DNA of 64,000 bases from an uncultured Clostridia bacterium (GTDB taxonomy: Bacteria > Bacillota > Clostridia > Christensenellales > Borkfalkiaceae): assembly GCA_947631195.1 (NCBI GenBank), contig CANRKK010000001.1, positions 124,001 to 188,000 of the forward strand, written 5' to 3'. The translations under genes were made by a program, and so were the position numbers. Below the pieces are notes generated by a model, which saw only the letters and a program-made list of their open reading frames with translations, searched no databases and had not been told where the DNA came from. Positions 36,451 through 44,871 of the stretch are shown in pieces (positions within the stretch are counted from its first letter, which is position 1; every line of letters begins with the position of its first letter).

Positions 36451-36993
36451 TTATACTATTATGATTACTAGTCTGAACAGCACGTTGATAATCAGCGCAT
36501 AGACCGCCAAATTTAAAACAGCCAGCGCAAGCGGCATGGCAAAAGTATATTTTTTATAAATAATTTTACAGCTTTCGGCAATCAGAAAACAAATAGCAAA
36601 AGAAATAAGTGAAGCGGGGATAAATACAAAGATGGCCACAATCGTGCCGCTGAACGCGTTGGCCGATATCAAAATTGCCGTATAAACCCCAAAAAATACT
36701 CCCCTTAAAAATACGGGAATAAGCGACAGGTACTTTAAGTTTGTAAAATAACTGATGGCAAAAACAATATAGAAATAAATAACGTCGGTAATTAATTTTG
36801 AAATCAGCAAAGTTGCATTTTCAAAATTAAAAACGTAAAACACATAATCGCTTGCAAAATTGAAGAAGTATTCATTAAAAATTACAGTTTTATATAGTAC
36901 TATGCCACATATAATCGCACAAATCAAGGCTATTGCAAAAGCAATTATAAATTTTTTATCCTTAAATAATCCGCCGCTATGAAAATTCCTCAT
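36451..36993 (-). CDS. polytopic membrane protein, possibly SpoIIM-like
   Basis: About 180 residues with five predicted membrane helices and a short basic N-terminus. I do not recognise it with certainty; the helix layout and sporulation surroundings recall SpoIIM (a spore engulfment membrane protein), but no signature is decisive. The likely ATG (36993) lies inside the 3' arm of the spoIVB terminator hairpin and has no Shine-Dalgarno sequence. It occupies the slot where spo0A follows spoIVB in many spore formers. Confidence 0.55.
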   Translation of the reverse strand: MRNFHSGGLFKDKKFIIAFAIALICAIICGIVLYKTVIFNEYFFNFASDYVFYVFNFENATLLISKLITDVIYFYIVFAISYFTNLKYLSLIPVFLRGVFFGVYTAILISANAFSGTIVAIFVFIPASLISFAICFLIAESCKIIYKKYTFAMPLALAVLNLAVYALIINVLFRLVIIIV

Positions 36994-37011
36994 ATACAAT
37001 TATATGAGGAA
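36986..37011 (-). terminator. hairpin after spoIVB overlapping the next start codon
   Basis: Perfect 11-bp arms TTCCTCATATA and TATATGAGGAA with a 4-nt loop, followed by TTTTC on the minus strand. It begins 8 nt after the spoIVB stop. The ATG of the downstream membrane protein lies in the 3' arm, so the stem could also mask that start. Confidence 0.7.
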
Positions 37012-37018
37012 CCGATAA

Positions 37019-38035
37019 TTAATATGAACTTGTCATGTTTGAAATTGCTATGCCATAGCCGCGCGTGGGATCGTTTATAAATACGTGAGTTACCGCCCCT
37101 ACCAGCTTTCCGTCCTGCACTATAGGGCTGCCGCTCATCCCCTGAACTATGCCGCCCGTCGTCTTAAGCAGTCTGTCGTCGTCTATCCGTATCACAAAAT
37201 TTCGGTTATCCTTATCCGACTTGTCAACTTTGATTATTGAAATTTTATATTTGTCCGCCGACTTACCGTAGATTGTAGTATAGATGTAAGCGTCGCCTAT
37301 CCTCACTTTATCGACGTCGGCCGTCGTGATTTTTATCAGTCCCGAACAGTCAAAATTGTCCGCAAGGTCGCCAAATACTCCGCATCTGCAATTTACCTTT
37401 GCTTTGCCTATAACCACCCCGTTTTCAAATGCGCCTCTTAGCTCCCCCGGGGTCCCCCTCACGCCTTTTTTTACGTCGTATATCAAACTTGAAAAGACTG
37501 TGCCGCCGTTTATATCTATGACGTTGTTGTTTGCGTCGCTTACGGGATGCCCAAGCGAGGCAAATTTTCTGTTTGCGGCGTCTACATAGGTAACGGTGCC
37601 TATTCCGTTAATGCTGTCCTTAACCAGAACGCCGAGCTTTTTCCCGCCCGTAGACATATCCTTGGCGGGATCGACTTGTAGCTTTATCTCGTCGCCGCCG
37701 CGCGTTATATCTATTTCATATTTTTTATATTCTTTAGACAAAATATTATTTATGTCACCCGATGAATTTACATCTTCGCCGTTAATTTTATCGATTATAT
37801 CCCCCGTTTTGATCCCCGCTTCACGCGCAGGCGACCGAACGCCGGACTCCGTTACAACGTCACACATTCCTATGACTTCAACCGTTTTGGTATTTAACAT
37901 AAAGCCCGCGGGAAAGCCGCCGAGATACATATAATTCTCGTTTGCGCTCGCCGCTGTGGAAGGTATTGTGAGCGTAACGATGGCAACGGTTACTAAAATC
38001 AAAATAAACTTTAAAAATTTCTTTCGGTAAAACAT
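37019..38035 (-). CDS. spoIVB: SpoIVB peptidase (S55 family)
   Basis: Serine protease secreted from the forespore that triggers pro-sigma-K processing in Bacillus. A membrane anchor lies at about 8-30, a PDZ domain at about 75-150 (AREAGIKTGDIIDKINGE), and the catalytic His and Ser lie in LGHPVSD and GMSGSPI, both conserved. I use MFYRKK (ATG 38035); the 17 extra track residues arise from the recN terminator. It follows recN as in many Firmicutes, but spo0A is not the next gene. Confidence 0.94.
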   Translation of the reverse strand: MFYRKKFLKFILILVTVAIVTLTIPSTAASANENYMYLGGFPAGFMLNTKTVEVIGMCDVVTESGVRSPAREAGIKTGDIIDKINGEDVNSSGDINNILSKEYKKYEIDITRGGDEIKLQVDPAKDMSTGGKKLGVLVKDSINGIGTVTYVDAANRKFASLGHPVSDANNNVIDINGGTVFSSLIYDVKKGVRGTPGELRGAFENGVVIGKAKVNCRCGVFGDLADNFDCSGLIKITTADVDKVRIGDAYIYTTIYGKSADKYKISIIKVDKSDKDNRNFVIRIDDDRLLKTTGGIVQGMSGSPIVQDGKLVGAVTHVFINDPTRGYGIAISNMTSSY

Positions 38036-38073
38036 AAAAATATTTTGCACACAACGGGAGCAAATTATACAAA

Positions 38074-38101
38074 CAGCCCAACGCAAACTTGCGCCGGGCT
38101 G
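38074..38101 (-). terminator. terminator of nadK-argR-recN
   Basis: CAGCCC and GGGCTG outer arms with CGCAA/TTGCG inner arms, followed by TTTGT on the minus strand, 4 nt after the recN stop. Confidence 0.75.
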
Positions 38102-38104
38102 TAA

Positions 38105-39781
38105 TTATTTGTCGAACCTGCTTATCAATTCTTTTGCATGTTCTATTGCTGCGTCTGACCGAACGTCGCCCGTCAAACGGACAATTTCGTCGATTTTTTC
38201 TTCTTTTGTGAGCCGTTTTACTTTAGTTACGCTCTTTTTGTCGGATTCTTCCTTGTATATCAAAAAATGCGCCGTGCTCGCCGCGCATATCTGCGGCAGA
38301 TGCGAAACTGCAATTATTTGGGTCGATTGGGCAATTTTGATAAATTTATCGGCAACCGTTCTTGCCGTGTAGCCGCTTATTCCTGTGTCGATTTCATCAA
38401 AAATATATGTGGAAATGCCGTTTACGTCTTTAAGACAGGTTTTAACGGCAAGCATAAACCTGCTCATTTCGCCGCCTGAAATAACCTTATTCAAAGGTTT
38501 TAACGGCTCGCCCTTATTTGCGGAAAACATAAAGGAAATTTTATCCGACCCCGTGGGTGAAAAAACTACCGTTTGCCTGTCGTAGCTGTTAAACGATACT
38601 TCAAACAGGGCGTCCTTTATGTTTAGCGTGTGCAATTCTTGCGTGACGTCCGCGCAGAATTTTTGGGCGGCATGCTTCCTCAACTCCGACAGTTGCGTAC
38701 ACAGGCCGTAAAATTTATCCTCAAACGCGGCAATCTCCTTTTGATACTTGGCAATCGTCGCCGCACCGTCCGCAATGGCGTCGTATTGCGCTTTTGCGTC
38801 TTCCAAAAAGGCTAAAATGTGTTCTTCGTCCGCGCCGTACTTCTTTTTTAAAGTCTTTATAAGGCTTATTCTCTCGTCGATATAGCGCGCTTCTTCCTCG
38901 TCAAAAGAGAGATTGTCGGCCAAATCGGTAACCGTTTCGGAAATATCCGACATTTCGGCATATAAATTTTCCAGCCTCGCCGCGATTTCTTCATAGTCCG
39001 CGCTGAAGGCCGAGATTGTATTTATATAATGTTGCGCCGCGGAAACGCCGTCGATGCAGCCACCGTCGTCGCCCAACAGCGAATGAACGCCGTTTAGGGC
39101 CTCGAATATTTTTTCGGTGTTGGCAATCAGATTTTGCTTTGCCTTCAATTCTTCAAATTCACCGATTTTAAGTTCCGCCGCCTCAATTTCCGATATCTGA
39201 AATTTCAACAAATCGAGTTTTCTCTCGCGCTCGCTTTCGTCGCCGCCGAGTTCTTCGATTTCCTTTTTCCTTAACTTGATTTCAAGAAGATATTTGGCTA
39301 ACTCTAACTTGATTCCGAATATACGGCTACCGCAAATTTCATCGAGAACTTTCAGCTGGTTTTCTTCGTTCAGCAAAAAGAAATGTTCGCTTTGGCCGTG
39401 CACGTCTACAAGCCGCTGGGTTACCGATTTCAACATCGTTGCCGTAACGGTGTTCCCGTTTATTTTTACGGAGCTCTTGCCGTCGGCGGTGAGTCTGCGG
39501 GAAATAATTATTTCCCCCTCGGATTCAATGTCGTATTCGTTAAGCAATTTTACCGCGTCGCTGTTTTCGTCAACGACAAATTCGGCGCGCACCATTGCTT
39601 CCTGCTCGCCGAACCTTATCATCGTCCTGTCCGCCTTACTCCCCAAAACAAAGTTAATCGATTCGAGAATAACTGATTTGCCTGAGCCCGTTTCGCCGGA
39701 AAGAACATTCAATTTTCCATCAAACTCAATATCGGCCTCCGATATGAGCGCGATATTTTTGATATGGAGCCTATGTAACAT
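38105..39781 (-). CDS. recN: DNA repair protein RecN
   Basis: SMC-like ATPase of double-strand break repair. Walker A is GETGSGKS at residues 29-36, a long coiled-coil middle spans about 150-360, the ABC signature is ISGGEMSRFMLA near 440 and Walker B ends in IFDEIDTGISG. Length is 558 residues, normal. The start follows argR directly. Confidence 0.97.
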   Translation of the reverse strand: MLHRLHIKNIALISEADIEFDGKLNVLSGETGSGKSVILESINFVLGSKADRTMIRFGEQEAMVRAEFVVDENSDAVKLLNEYDIESEGEIIISRRLTADGKSSVKINGNTVTATMLKSVTQRLVDVHGQSEHFFLLNEENQLKVLDEICGSRIFGIKLELAKYLLEIKLRKKEIEELGGDESERERKLDLLKFQISEIEAAELKIGEFEELKAKQNLIANTEKIFEALNGVHSLLGDDGGCIDGVSAAQHYINTISAFSADYEEIAARLENLYAEMSDISETVTDLADNLSFDEEEARYIDERISLIKTLKKKYGADEEHILAFLEDAKAQYDAIADGAATIAKYQKEIAAFEDKFYGLCTQLSELRKHAAQKFCADVTQELHTLNIKDALFEVSFNSYDRQTVVFSPTGSDKISFMFSANKGEPLKPLNKVISGGEMSRFMLAVKTCLKDVNGISTYIFDEIDTGISGYTARTVADKFIKIAQSTQIIAVSHLPQICAASTAHFLIYKEESDKKSVTKVKRLTKEEKIDEIVRLTGDVRSDAAIEHAKELISRFDK

Positions 39782-40234
39782 TTAGCTGAGATACTCTTTT
39801 AATAATTCTATAACTTTAAGCGTATGTTCGTCCGTATCTACAACAATTAGCAGGGTGTCGTCGCCGGCTACGCTGCCTATAATTTCTTTAATCTGCAACG
39901 AATCTACAAAAACACCCACGGTTGCCCCGTTGCCGCGCATTGTTTTTACTATGATTAAATTTTTGGCAAAGTTTAAAGATAGTACGCAGCCCTTAAAAAG
40001 ATTGGTCATCCTGTCCGTTACGCTGTCAACGTATGTATCGAGGCTTGCATAGCGGTATTTCTTTTGCGTGCCCGCAACTTTGTAGAGTTTAAGCTCCTTG
40101 ACGTCGCGTGAAATAGTTGCCTGCGTAACGTTAAAGTTGATTTTGTTCAATTCTTCGCAAAGTTCTTCCTGCGTGTCTATCTCTTTACTTGCAATAATTT
40201 CAAGTATTTTTTGTTGTCTGATTGTGCGTTGCAT
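39782..40234 (-). CDS. argR: arginine repressor
   Basis: Hexameric arginine-dependent regulator. A winged helix covers about 1-70 (VTQATISRDVKELKL) and an arginine-binding domain with GSVAGDDTLLIV near 120. Length is 150 residues, normal. No arginine genes lie in the window; the nadK-argR-recN order is conserved in Firmicutes. The stop/start overlaps are tight on both sides. Confidence 0.96.
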   Translation of the reverse strand: MQRTIRQQKILEIIASKEIDTQEELCEELNKINFNVTQATISRDVKELKLYKVAGTQKKYRYASLDTYVDSVTDRMTNLFKGCVLSLNFAKNLIIVKTMRGNGATVGVFVDSLQIKEIIGSVAGDDTLLIVVDTDEHTLKVIELLKEYLS

Positions 40235-41046
40235 TATCTACTCCAAATACTAAGTTTCATTAATAATGTATTAAAAAAATTTTTGTCGGCAGAGGTGATG
40301 AACTCCGCTTTTCTGCGGGCTTTGGTTACAACGACCTCCTCATCGCCGGCCAGTTCACCGATAATCTTCCCGTCCACCGAAACAACAAGCGGAAATCTGG
40401 CGTTGGACTCCTTGAGTTTTAACACCGAGCGGTTGCTGAACACGATGGGACGCGAATGTAGGGAATGTGCGCAAATCGGCGTAAGAATAAACGCTTCAAG
40501 TTCCGGCGAAAGGACAGAGCCGCCCGCAGAGAGCGAATAAGCGGTCGAGCCCGTAGGGGTACTGATAATTATACCGTCAGATGAAAAATTATCTACCGTC
40601 ACGCCGTCGATTTCCGCATGAATATTTACGGTATTAGTGAAATGGTCGCCTGCCGTGCTGCGCTGTATCACCAATTCGTTCAATGCGTGATATGCTTTTT
40701 TACCTATCCGAACTTTGAGCATGCTGCGCTTTTGAATCTGATAGTTGCCGCTCAGCACCAGTTCAACAGCCTCATCCGCTTTGTCGGGCTCAAACTCGGC
40801 AAGAAACCCCATATGACCGTAGTTTATGCCGATAATTTTAACGCCGCGCACCGCACATTCGGAGGCAACGGCCAATATCGTGCCGTCCCCGCCCAAAACA
40901 AACAGAACATCCAGACCGTTCAAATCGTCAAAATCGGTTACAATTGAGAATCCGTGCCCGCTGCCGACGATTTTTGAACGGATCAAAGCTATGTTTTCAC
41001 GGTTATCGGAAAGATACTTTTTGCTAAAGAACACTCCCGCATTCAT
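40234..41046 (-). CDS. nadK: NAD kinase
   Basis: Phosphorylates NAD to NADP. The GGDGT motif lies near residue 53 and NELVI with SSDGIIISTPTGSTAY forms the second conserved site. Length is 270 residues. The best promoter (41055-41083) would start transcription almost at the ATG, so the mRNA may be leaderless. It overlaps argR by 1 nt. Confidence 0.96.
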   Translation of the reverse strand: MNAGVFFSKKYLSDNRENIALIRSKIVGSGHGFSIVTDFDDLNGLDVLFVLGGDGTILAVASECAVRGVKIIGINYGHMGFLAEFEPDKADEAVELVLSGNYQIQKRSMLKVRIGKKAYHALNELVIQRSTAGDHFTNTVNIHAEIDGVTVDNFSSDGIIISTPTGSTAYSLSAGGSVLSPELEAFILTPICAHSLHSRPIVFSNRSVLKLKESNARFPLVVSVDGKIIGELAGDEEVVVTKARRKAEFITSADKNFFNTLLMKLSIWSR

Positions 41047-41054
41047 ACCTAAAT

Positions 41055-41083
41055 ATTATAATACTAATTATACAAATATGCAA
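41055..41083 (-). promoter_or_regulatory. promoter of nadK-argR-recN
   Basis: The minus strand reads TTGCAT, a 17-bp spacer, then TATAAT, only 8 bp before the nadK ATG. A second TATAAT lies about 15 bp upstream but has no good -35. Confidence 0.6.
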
Positions 41084-41085
41084 AC

Positions 41086-41122
41086 AAAAAATCTGTAAAA
41101 TTTATAAAATTACAGATTTTTT
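41086..41122 (-). terminator. terminator of tlyA, partly inside the coding end
   Basis: Perfect 13-bp arms AAAAAATCTGTAA and TTACAGATTTTTT. The first arm contains the last tlyA codons and the second arm provides the U run. Confidence 0.75.
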
Positions 41123-41857
41123 AAGTATATTTATATTTATAGGTTTTCCGCTCTTTTCAAACAACATCAGATATTCTATGTTTTTACCGCTGACAATCGG
41201 CGCGGAAGTCAATTTCAGCGGAGCCAAATTGCAGGTTAAGGCAAAATTATAAATTTTATCGATGGCCGTCTCCCTCGTCCCGGCATCTCGTACTATTCCG
41301 TTTTTGCCGATATTTTTTCCCTCGCACTCAAATTGCGGTTTTATAAGGGCAATAATAAATTTTCCGTCCCCGAGAACGCCTGCGGCCTTATCGAGAATAT
41401 ATGTGAGCGAAATAAAACTGACGTCTATGACTATACCGTCCAAGTTTTCCGCAAACATGTCCGCTTTCAGGTTCCGCGCGTTAAAATTATCGTACACTAC
41501 GATATTTTTTGACTTGAGCGCCGCGTCAAGCTGGCTCTCCCCCACGTCTATACAATAAACTTTGCGCGCGCCGTTCTGAAACAGGCAATCGGTAAATCCG
41601 CCCGTGCTCGCCCCGATATCCGCAAATACTTTGCCGTCGGCGTCGAAGCCAAAATCCTTAATGGCTTTCCCGAGCTTAAAGCCGCCCTGCGACACATAGT
41701 TTTCTTCGGCTTCTAAAAACGTAAAATCGTCACTTCCGCCCGGTTCATAGGAGGGATTGACGATTTTACCGTTGACAAGCACTTGCCCGCACCTGATTGC
41801 ACGGGCAGCTTTTGTCCTTGACCCAAATTTAGGAGTGAGATATACATCCAATCTCAT
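41102..41857 (-). CDS. tlyA: TlyA family rRNA (cytidine-2'-O)-methyltransferase
   Basis: S4 domain (about 1-60, MRLDVYLTPKFGSRTKAARAI) fused to a FtsJ-like Rossmann methyltransferase (DIGASTGGFTDCL near 80). Homologues methylate 16S and 23S rRNA (capreomycin sensitivity). Length is 251 residues. It overlaps oapA by 4 nt, so translation is coupled to the OLE-associated membrane protein gene. Confidence 0.95.
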   Translation of the reverse strand: MRLDVYLTPKFGSRTKAARAIRCGQVLVNGKIVNPSYEPGGSDDFTFLEAEENYVSQGGFKLGKAIKDFGFDADGKVFADIGASTGGFTDCLFQNGARKVYCIDVGESQLDAALKSKNIVVYDNFNARNLKADMFAENLDGIVIDVSFISLTYILDKAAGVLGDGKFIIALIKPQFECEGKNIGKNGIVRDAGTRETAIDKIYNFALTCNLAPLKLTSAPIVSGKNIEYLMLFEKSGKPININILKKSVIL

Positions 41858-42498
41858 TTGCGTACTTTCTCTTTTTTAAACAAGGTTGTAAAACGCGCAA
41901 AGGCAAAAACAATTTTTTTGTTATATTTAATTGCAAAATGCTTAAATATGGCCTTGCCGCCCACGGTCAACGCGCCTATCACCGCGCTGACTAAAATCGA
42001 GGCCACAAGTTTGGCCCAGCTATCCCCGGAAACGGCGATAATTACCGCCAAAACAGCGCCTGCGGCGCCGCTCACAATGCCGCAAATGTCTCCTATAACA
42101 TCCGCAAAAATACTGCCGAGCTTGCTTGAATTGCGGCAAAACGTCACCGCGCGCTTTGCTCCCTTGATCTTGTTGGACGCCATTGCATGAAATGCCTCGG
42201 GTTTGCAGGAAATAATGGCGTTGGCGAGAACGTCGCAACTTATGTTAAGCACAAGCAAAACCAAAAGCACCGCGACGCAAAGTATGGCGGGACTGTTTTC
42301 GTCAATTACAAGTTCGGTCAAAAAACTGAATATTATCGTCAAACCGAACGACATAAACAGTACGCTTATCCCCCATATAAGCCACTGCGGCGGGCGATGT
42401 TTAGCCTTTGACGGGACGTCTTTGTGCCGATGCTTTTTTCTCTGAGATGGGGGGTCGTCCTGACTTTCTTTTTTTAAATTTTGTTGATGGTCTTCCAT
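41854..42498 (-). CDS. oapA: OLE-associated membrane protein (OapA-like, DUF21-related)
   Basis: 214 residues: a hydrophilic, Lys/His-rich N-terminus (about 1-37) and roughly four membrane helices, with a loop (CKPEAFHAMASNKIKGAKRAV) resembling the DUF21/CNNM magnesium-transporter domain. OapA binds OLE RNA and brings it to the membrane in Bacillus halodurans. The call rests on position (directly downstream of the OLE RNA and upstream of tlyA), size, topology and the DUF21-like loop. No Shine-Dalgarno sequence precedes the ATG at 42498, and an intrinsic terminator lies between the RNA and the gene, so expression must depend on readthrough or an unseen promoter. Confidence 0.8.
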   Translation of the reverse strand: MEDHQQNLKKESQDDPPSQRKKHRHKDVPSKAKHRPPQWLIWGISVLFMSFGLTIIFSFLTELVIDENSPAILCVAVLLVLLVLNISCDVLANAIISCKPEAFHAMASNKIKGAKRAVTFCRNSSKLGSIFADVIGDICGIVSGAAGAVLAVIIAVSGDSWAKLVASILVSAVIGALTVGGKAIFKHFAIKYNKKIVFAFARFTTLFKKEKVRK

Positions 42499-42504
42499 AT
42501 TATT

Positions 42505-42532
42505 TTAAAAATAATACGCACAACCGTGCGTA
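42505..42532 (-). terminator. intrinsic terminator at the 3' end of the OLE RNA
   Basis: TACGCAC and GTGCGTA arms with a 4-nt loop, followed on the minus strand by ATTATTTTTA. It lies between the closing stem of the RNA and the oapA ATG. Confidence 0.8.
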
Positions 42533-42540
42533 AATAAAAT

Positions 42541-43099
42541 GAATATAGTGGTTTATATTAAATAAACTTTGCGGCTTAGGTTCGGTAGGATTTCCCTCGA
42601 GGCTCACTTCCCGTCACCGAAGAAGCAGTTTCCTTTTAAGAGCCCGAACGTGTTGCCACATAACCGAATCGCCACTGAGTCCACACCGTAATCTCTAATA
42701 TAAAATCAGTCTAGAAGCTTTCCTTGACAATTTCCGTTGAGCTTATCCTCTTTTGCAAACTCAATTTCAAATAGCAATAGAAATACACCGTCTGGCCAAA
42801 CGGCGCTTTCGTGTTCTATTATCCGCTGAGTTCACTCAAGGCAGGCTACTCTGTACCAAGCTTTCGCCTGACAGCAGGTTTATACCGACAAAAATAAAAT
42901 CTGCCGGCCTCCACGGTGAATGGGGTTGGCTGCGGTATGCCGTTACCTAGCTCCCATAGACCTTTACTCCCAGCATTCACCCACTTTTGGCAAAGCAAGC
43001 AAACACCAGAAACTTCATCGCTATGCCCTTTAACGGTATTTTACCCCCGTCTTCGTATCAACAGAAATTGACTAGAATACTGCACCACTATATTCAATT
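42541..43099 (-). ncRNA. ole: OLE RNA (ornate, large, extremophilic)
   Basis: About 560 nt without a credible ORF. The ends pair as a perfect 12-bp closing stem (GAATATAGTGGT near 43095-43084 with ACCACTATATTC at 42552-42541). Inside are further paired elements, including the distant GTGAATG/CATTCAC pair and a GCAA-capped hairpin (TGTGGCAACACG). A consensus promoter lies just upstream and a terminator just downstream. Size near the known 600 nt, position between ispA and a DUF21-like membrane gene, and the tlyA/nadK/argR/recN neighbourhood match OLE RNA. OLE forms a membrane RNP with OapA (plus OapB and OapC elsewhere) linked to cold, alcohol and magnesium stress responses. tmRNA and RNase P RNA were excluded. 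Confidence 0.87.
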
Positions 43100-43105
43100 A
43101 AGGTT

Positions 43106-43134
43106 ATTATAGCATATGCGGCGGAATTTGTCAA
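43106..43134 (-). promoter_or_regulatory. OLE RNA promoter
   Basis: The minus strand reads consensus TTGACA, a 17-bp spacer, then TATAAT. The predicted start is at about 43099, four bases before the closing stem. One of the strongest promoter matches in the window. Confidence 0.85.
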
Positions 43135-43140
43135 TATTAT

Positions 43141-44019
43141 TCAACTGTTTCTTGAAAGCACATATTGGACAAGCTCCTCAAAAAAGCAAGTATCCCCGTC
43201 AATGCAATTCAAAATTTTAAGACACTTGTCCGCCAACATATCCGCCCTCAGCTTTGCGCCTTCCAGCCCGAAAAGTTTAACCGCCGTACACTTGTCCCCT
43301 TTTTTATCCTTGCCCGCCGTTTTGCCGAGAGTTGCAAAGTCGCCCTCGACGTCCAAAATATCGTCGGTCAGCTGAAACAGACAGCCGAAATTCATTCCGA
43401 AAAGTTTTAACTCGGAATAATACTTCCCGTCTGCAAGAATAGACGGCACAACAAGGGGCGCCGTAAGCATTTTGGCCGTTTTGTTGGCATAAATAAATCC
43501 GAGCATTTTTTCATCGGCTTGCGCGTCGGCCTCATACAATAAATCGGCCGATTGGCCCGCTATCATACCGTAAATCCCTGCGCAGTCGCAAATAAATTCT
43601 GCGGCAGACACGCTATTCCCGCCCTTCCTGCACTGTGCGAGGAGGATCGAATATGCAGTATTGAGCAATCCGTCACCCGCAAGCACGGCGTTACCTGCGC
43701 CATAAACTTTGTGGTTGGAGGGCTTGCCGCGGCGAAAATCATCGTTGTCCATTTCAGGCAAATCGTCGTGAATCAACGAATACGTATGGATAAGTTCAAG
43801 CGCGAGCGCATACTGCTCCAGACAGGATCTTTCAATATGCAAAAGTTCGCCCGCCGCAAACATCATTGCGGGCCGGATACGCTTGCCGCCCGCCGACAGG
43901 CTATACTTTAAACTCTCTCCGAGAATTTTAGGCTCGCAGTTGAGACCGTTTAAAAAATTGTCGAGAATTAAGTTGAAATCTTCGGCATAACGCGAAAGTT
44001 TATATTCCAAGTCGTTCAA
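43141..44019 (-). CDS. ispA: farnesyl diphosphate synthase (short-chain polyprenyl synthase)
   Basis: Condenses IPP with allylic diphosphates. The first aspartate-rich motif is in HDDLPEMDNDDFRRG (about 84-98) and the second is DDILD, both intact; GGKRIRP lies near 45. Length is about 292 residues. I prefer the TTG at 44019, which overlaps the folD stop as TTGA and has AGGAG 9 nt upstream, over the track ATG at 44049. Product chain length is inferred from family size. dxs, commonly adjacent, is absent. Confidence 0.93.
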   Translation of the reverse strand: MNDLEYKLSRYAEDFNLILDNFLNGLNCEPKILGESLKYSLSAGGKRIRPAMMFAAGELLHIERSCLEQYALALELIHTYSLIHDDLPEMDNDDFRRGKPSNHKVYGAGNAVLAGDGLLNTAYSILLAQCRKGGNSVSAAEFICDCAGIYGMIAGQSADLLYEADAQADEKMLGFIYANKTAKMLTAPLVVPSILADGKYYSELKLFGMNFGCLFQLTDDILDVEGDFATLGKTAGKDKKGDKCTAVKLFGLEGAKLRADMLADKCLKILNCIDGDTCFFEELVQYVLSRNS

Positions 44020-44870
44020 AGTTTTAATCTCCTGAAGGCTGCAACGCATGTATTATACATGAGCATGGTCACCGTCATGGGGCCCACTCCGCCGGGGACG
44101 GGCGTTATGTACGAACATTTATGTTTTACGTTTTCAAAATCGACGTCGCCGCAAAGTTTGCCGTTCTCATCCCTGTTCATTCCCACGTCAACGACAACCG
44201 CGCCCTCTTTAACCATATCGGCCGTAATGAATTTAGCTTTCCCTGCCGCAGCTATAAGTATGTCGGCGCCAAGACATTCCTCTTTGAGATTAGCTGTGCG
44301 GCTGTGGCATACGGTAACCGTGGCGTCGGCGTTAAGCAGCAACAGCGCCATAGGCTTCCCAACAATGTTGGATCTGCCCACCACAACGGCCTTTTTCCCC
44401 TTCAGACTTATATTTTTGCTTGCAAGCATCTTCATGACGCCGTTGGGCGTACAGGAAACCAAACATTCACGGTTCATTGCAAGTTTGCCGATATTCTGTT
44501 CAGAAAAACCGTCCACGTCTTTTTCTACGGGAATCAGCCTTAAAATTTCTGCGGCGTCTATGTGCTGCGGCAACGGCAGCTGGACGAGGATACCGTCGAC
44601 AGAATCATCGGCGGCAAGCGTTTTTATGAGCCTTTCTAGCTCGGGCTGCGTTGTTTCGGCCGATAGAAAGTGCGTATAAGACTTTATCCCCACTTCCTCG
44701 CACGCCCTCGTCTTGTTGCGCACATAAATCTGTGAGGCCGCATTTTCGCCCACTAAAACAACGGCAAGCCCGATTTGCCTGCCGTTCAAACTTTTAAATC
44801 TCTCTACCTCTTTGGCAATATCGCGTCTCATCGAAGCGGCGAGCTGTTTGCCGTCTATAACTTCGTACAT
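44016..44870 (-). CDS. folD: methylenetetrahydrofolate dehydrogenase/cyclohydrolase
   Basis: Interconverts 5,10-methylene- and 10-formyl-THF. Signature segments are YVRNKTRACEEVGI near 50 (catalytic Lys), DGILVQLPLPQH near 93 and the NADP-site VVGRSNIVGKPMA near 165. Length is 284 residues. AAGGAG lies 6 nt before the ATG. It overlaps ispA and follows nusB by 1 nt. Confidence 0.97.
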   Translation of the reverse strand: MYEVIDGKQLAASMRRDIAKEVERFKSLNGRQIGLAVVLVGENAASQIYVRNKTRACEEVGIKSYTHFLSAETTQPELERLIKTLAADDSVDGILVQLPLPQHIDAAEILRLIPVEKDVDGFSEQNIGKLAMNRECLVSCTPNGVMKMLASKNISLKGKKAVVVGRSNIVGKPMALLLLNADATVTVCHSRTANLKEECLGADILIAAAGKAKFITADMVKEGAVVVDVGMNRDENGKLCGDVDFENVKHKCSYITPVPGGVGPMTVTMLMYNTCVAAFRRLKL

Positions 44871-44871
44871 G

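Noticed and set aside
42753-42950. 65-residue plus-strand ORF inside the ispA-oapA gap
   Set aside because: No ribosome binding site or recognisable domain; it lies antisense to the strongly structured OLE RNA with its own promoter and terminator on the other strand.
42541-43099. tmRNA or RNase P RNA as identity of the large ncRNA
   Set aside because: No tag-peptide frame or tRNA-like CCA end for tmRNA, and the conserved RNase P core motifs are not seen; neighbours and size match OLE RNA instead.
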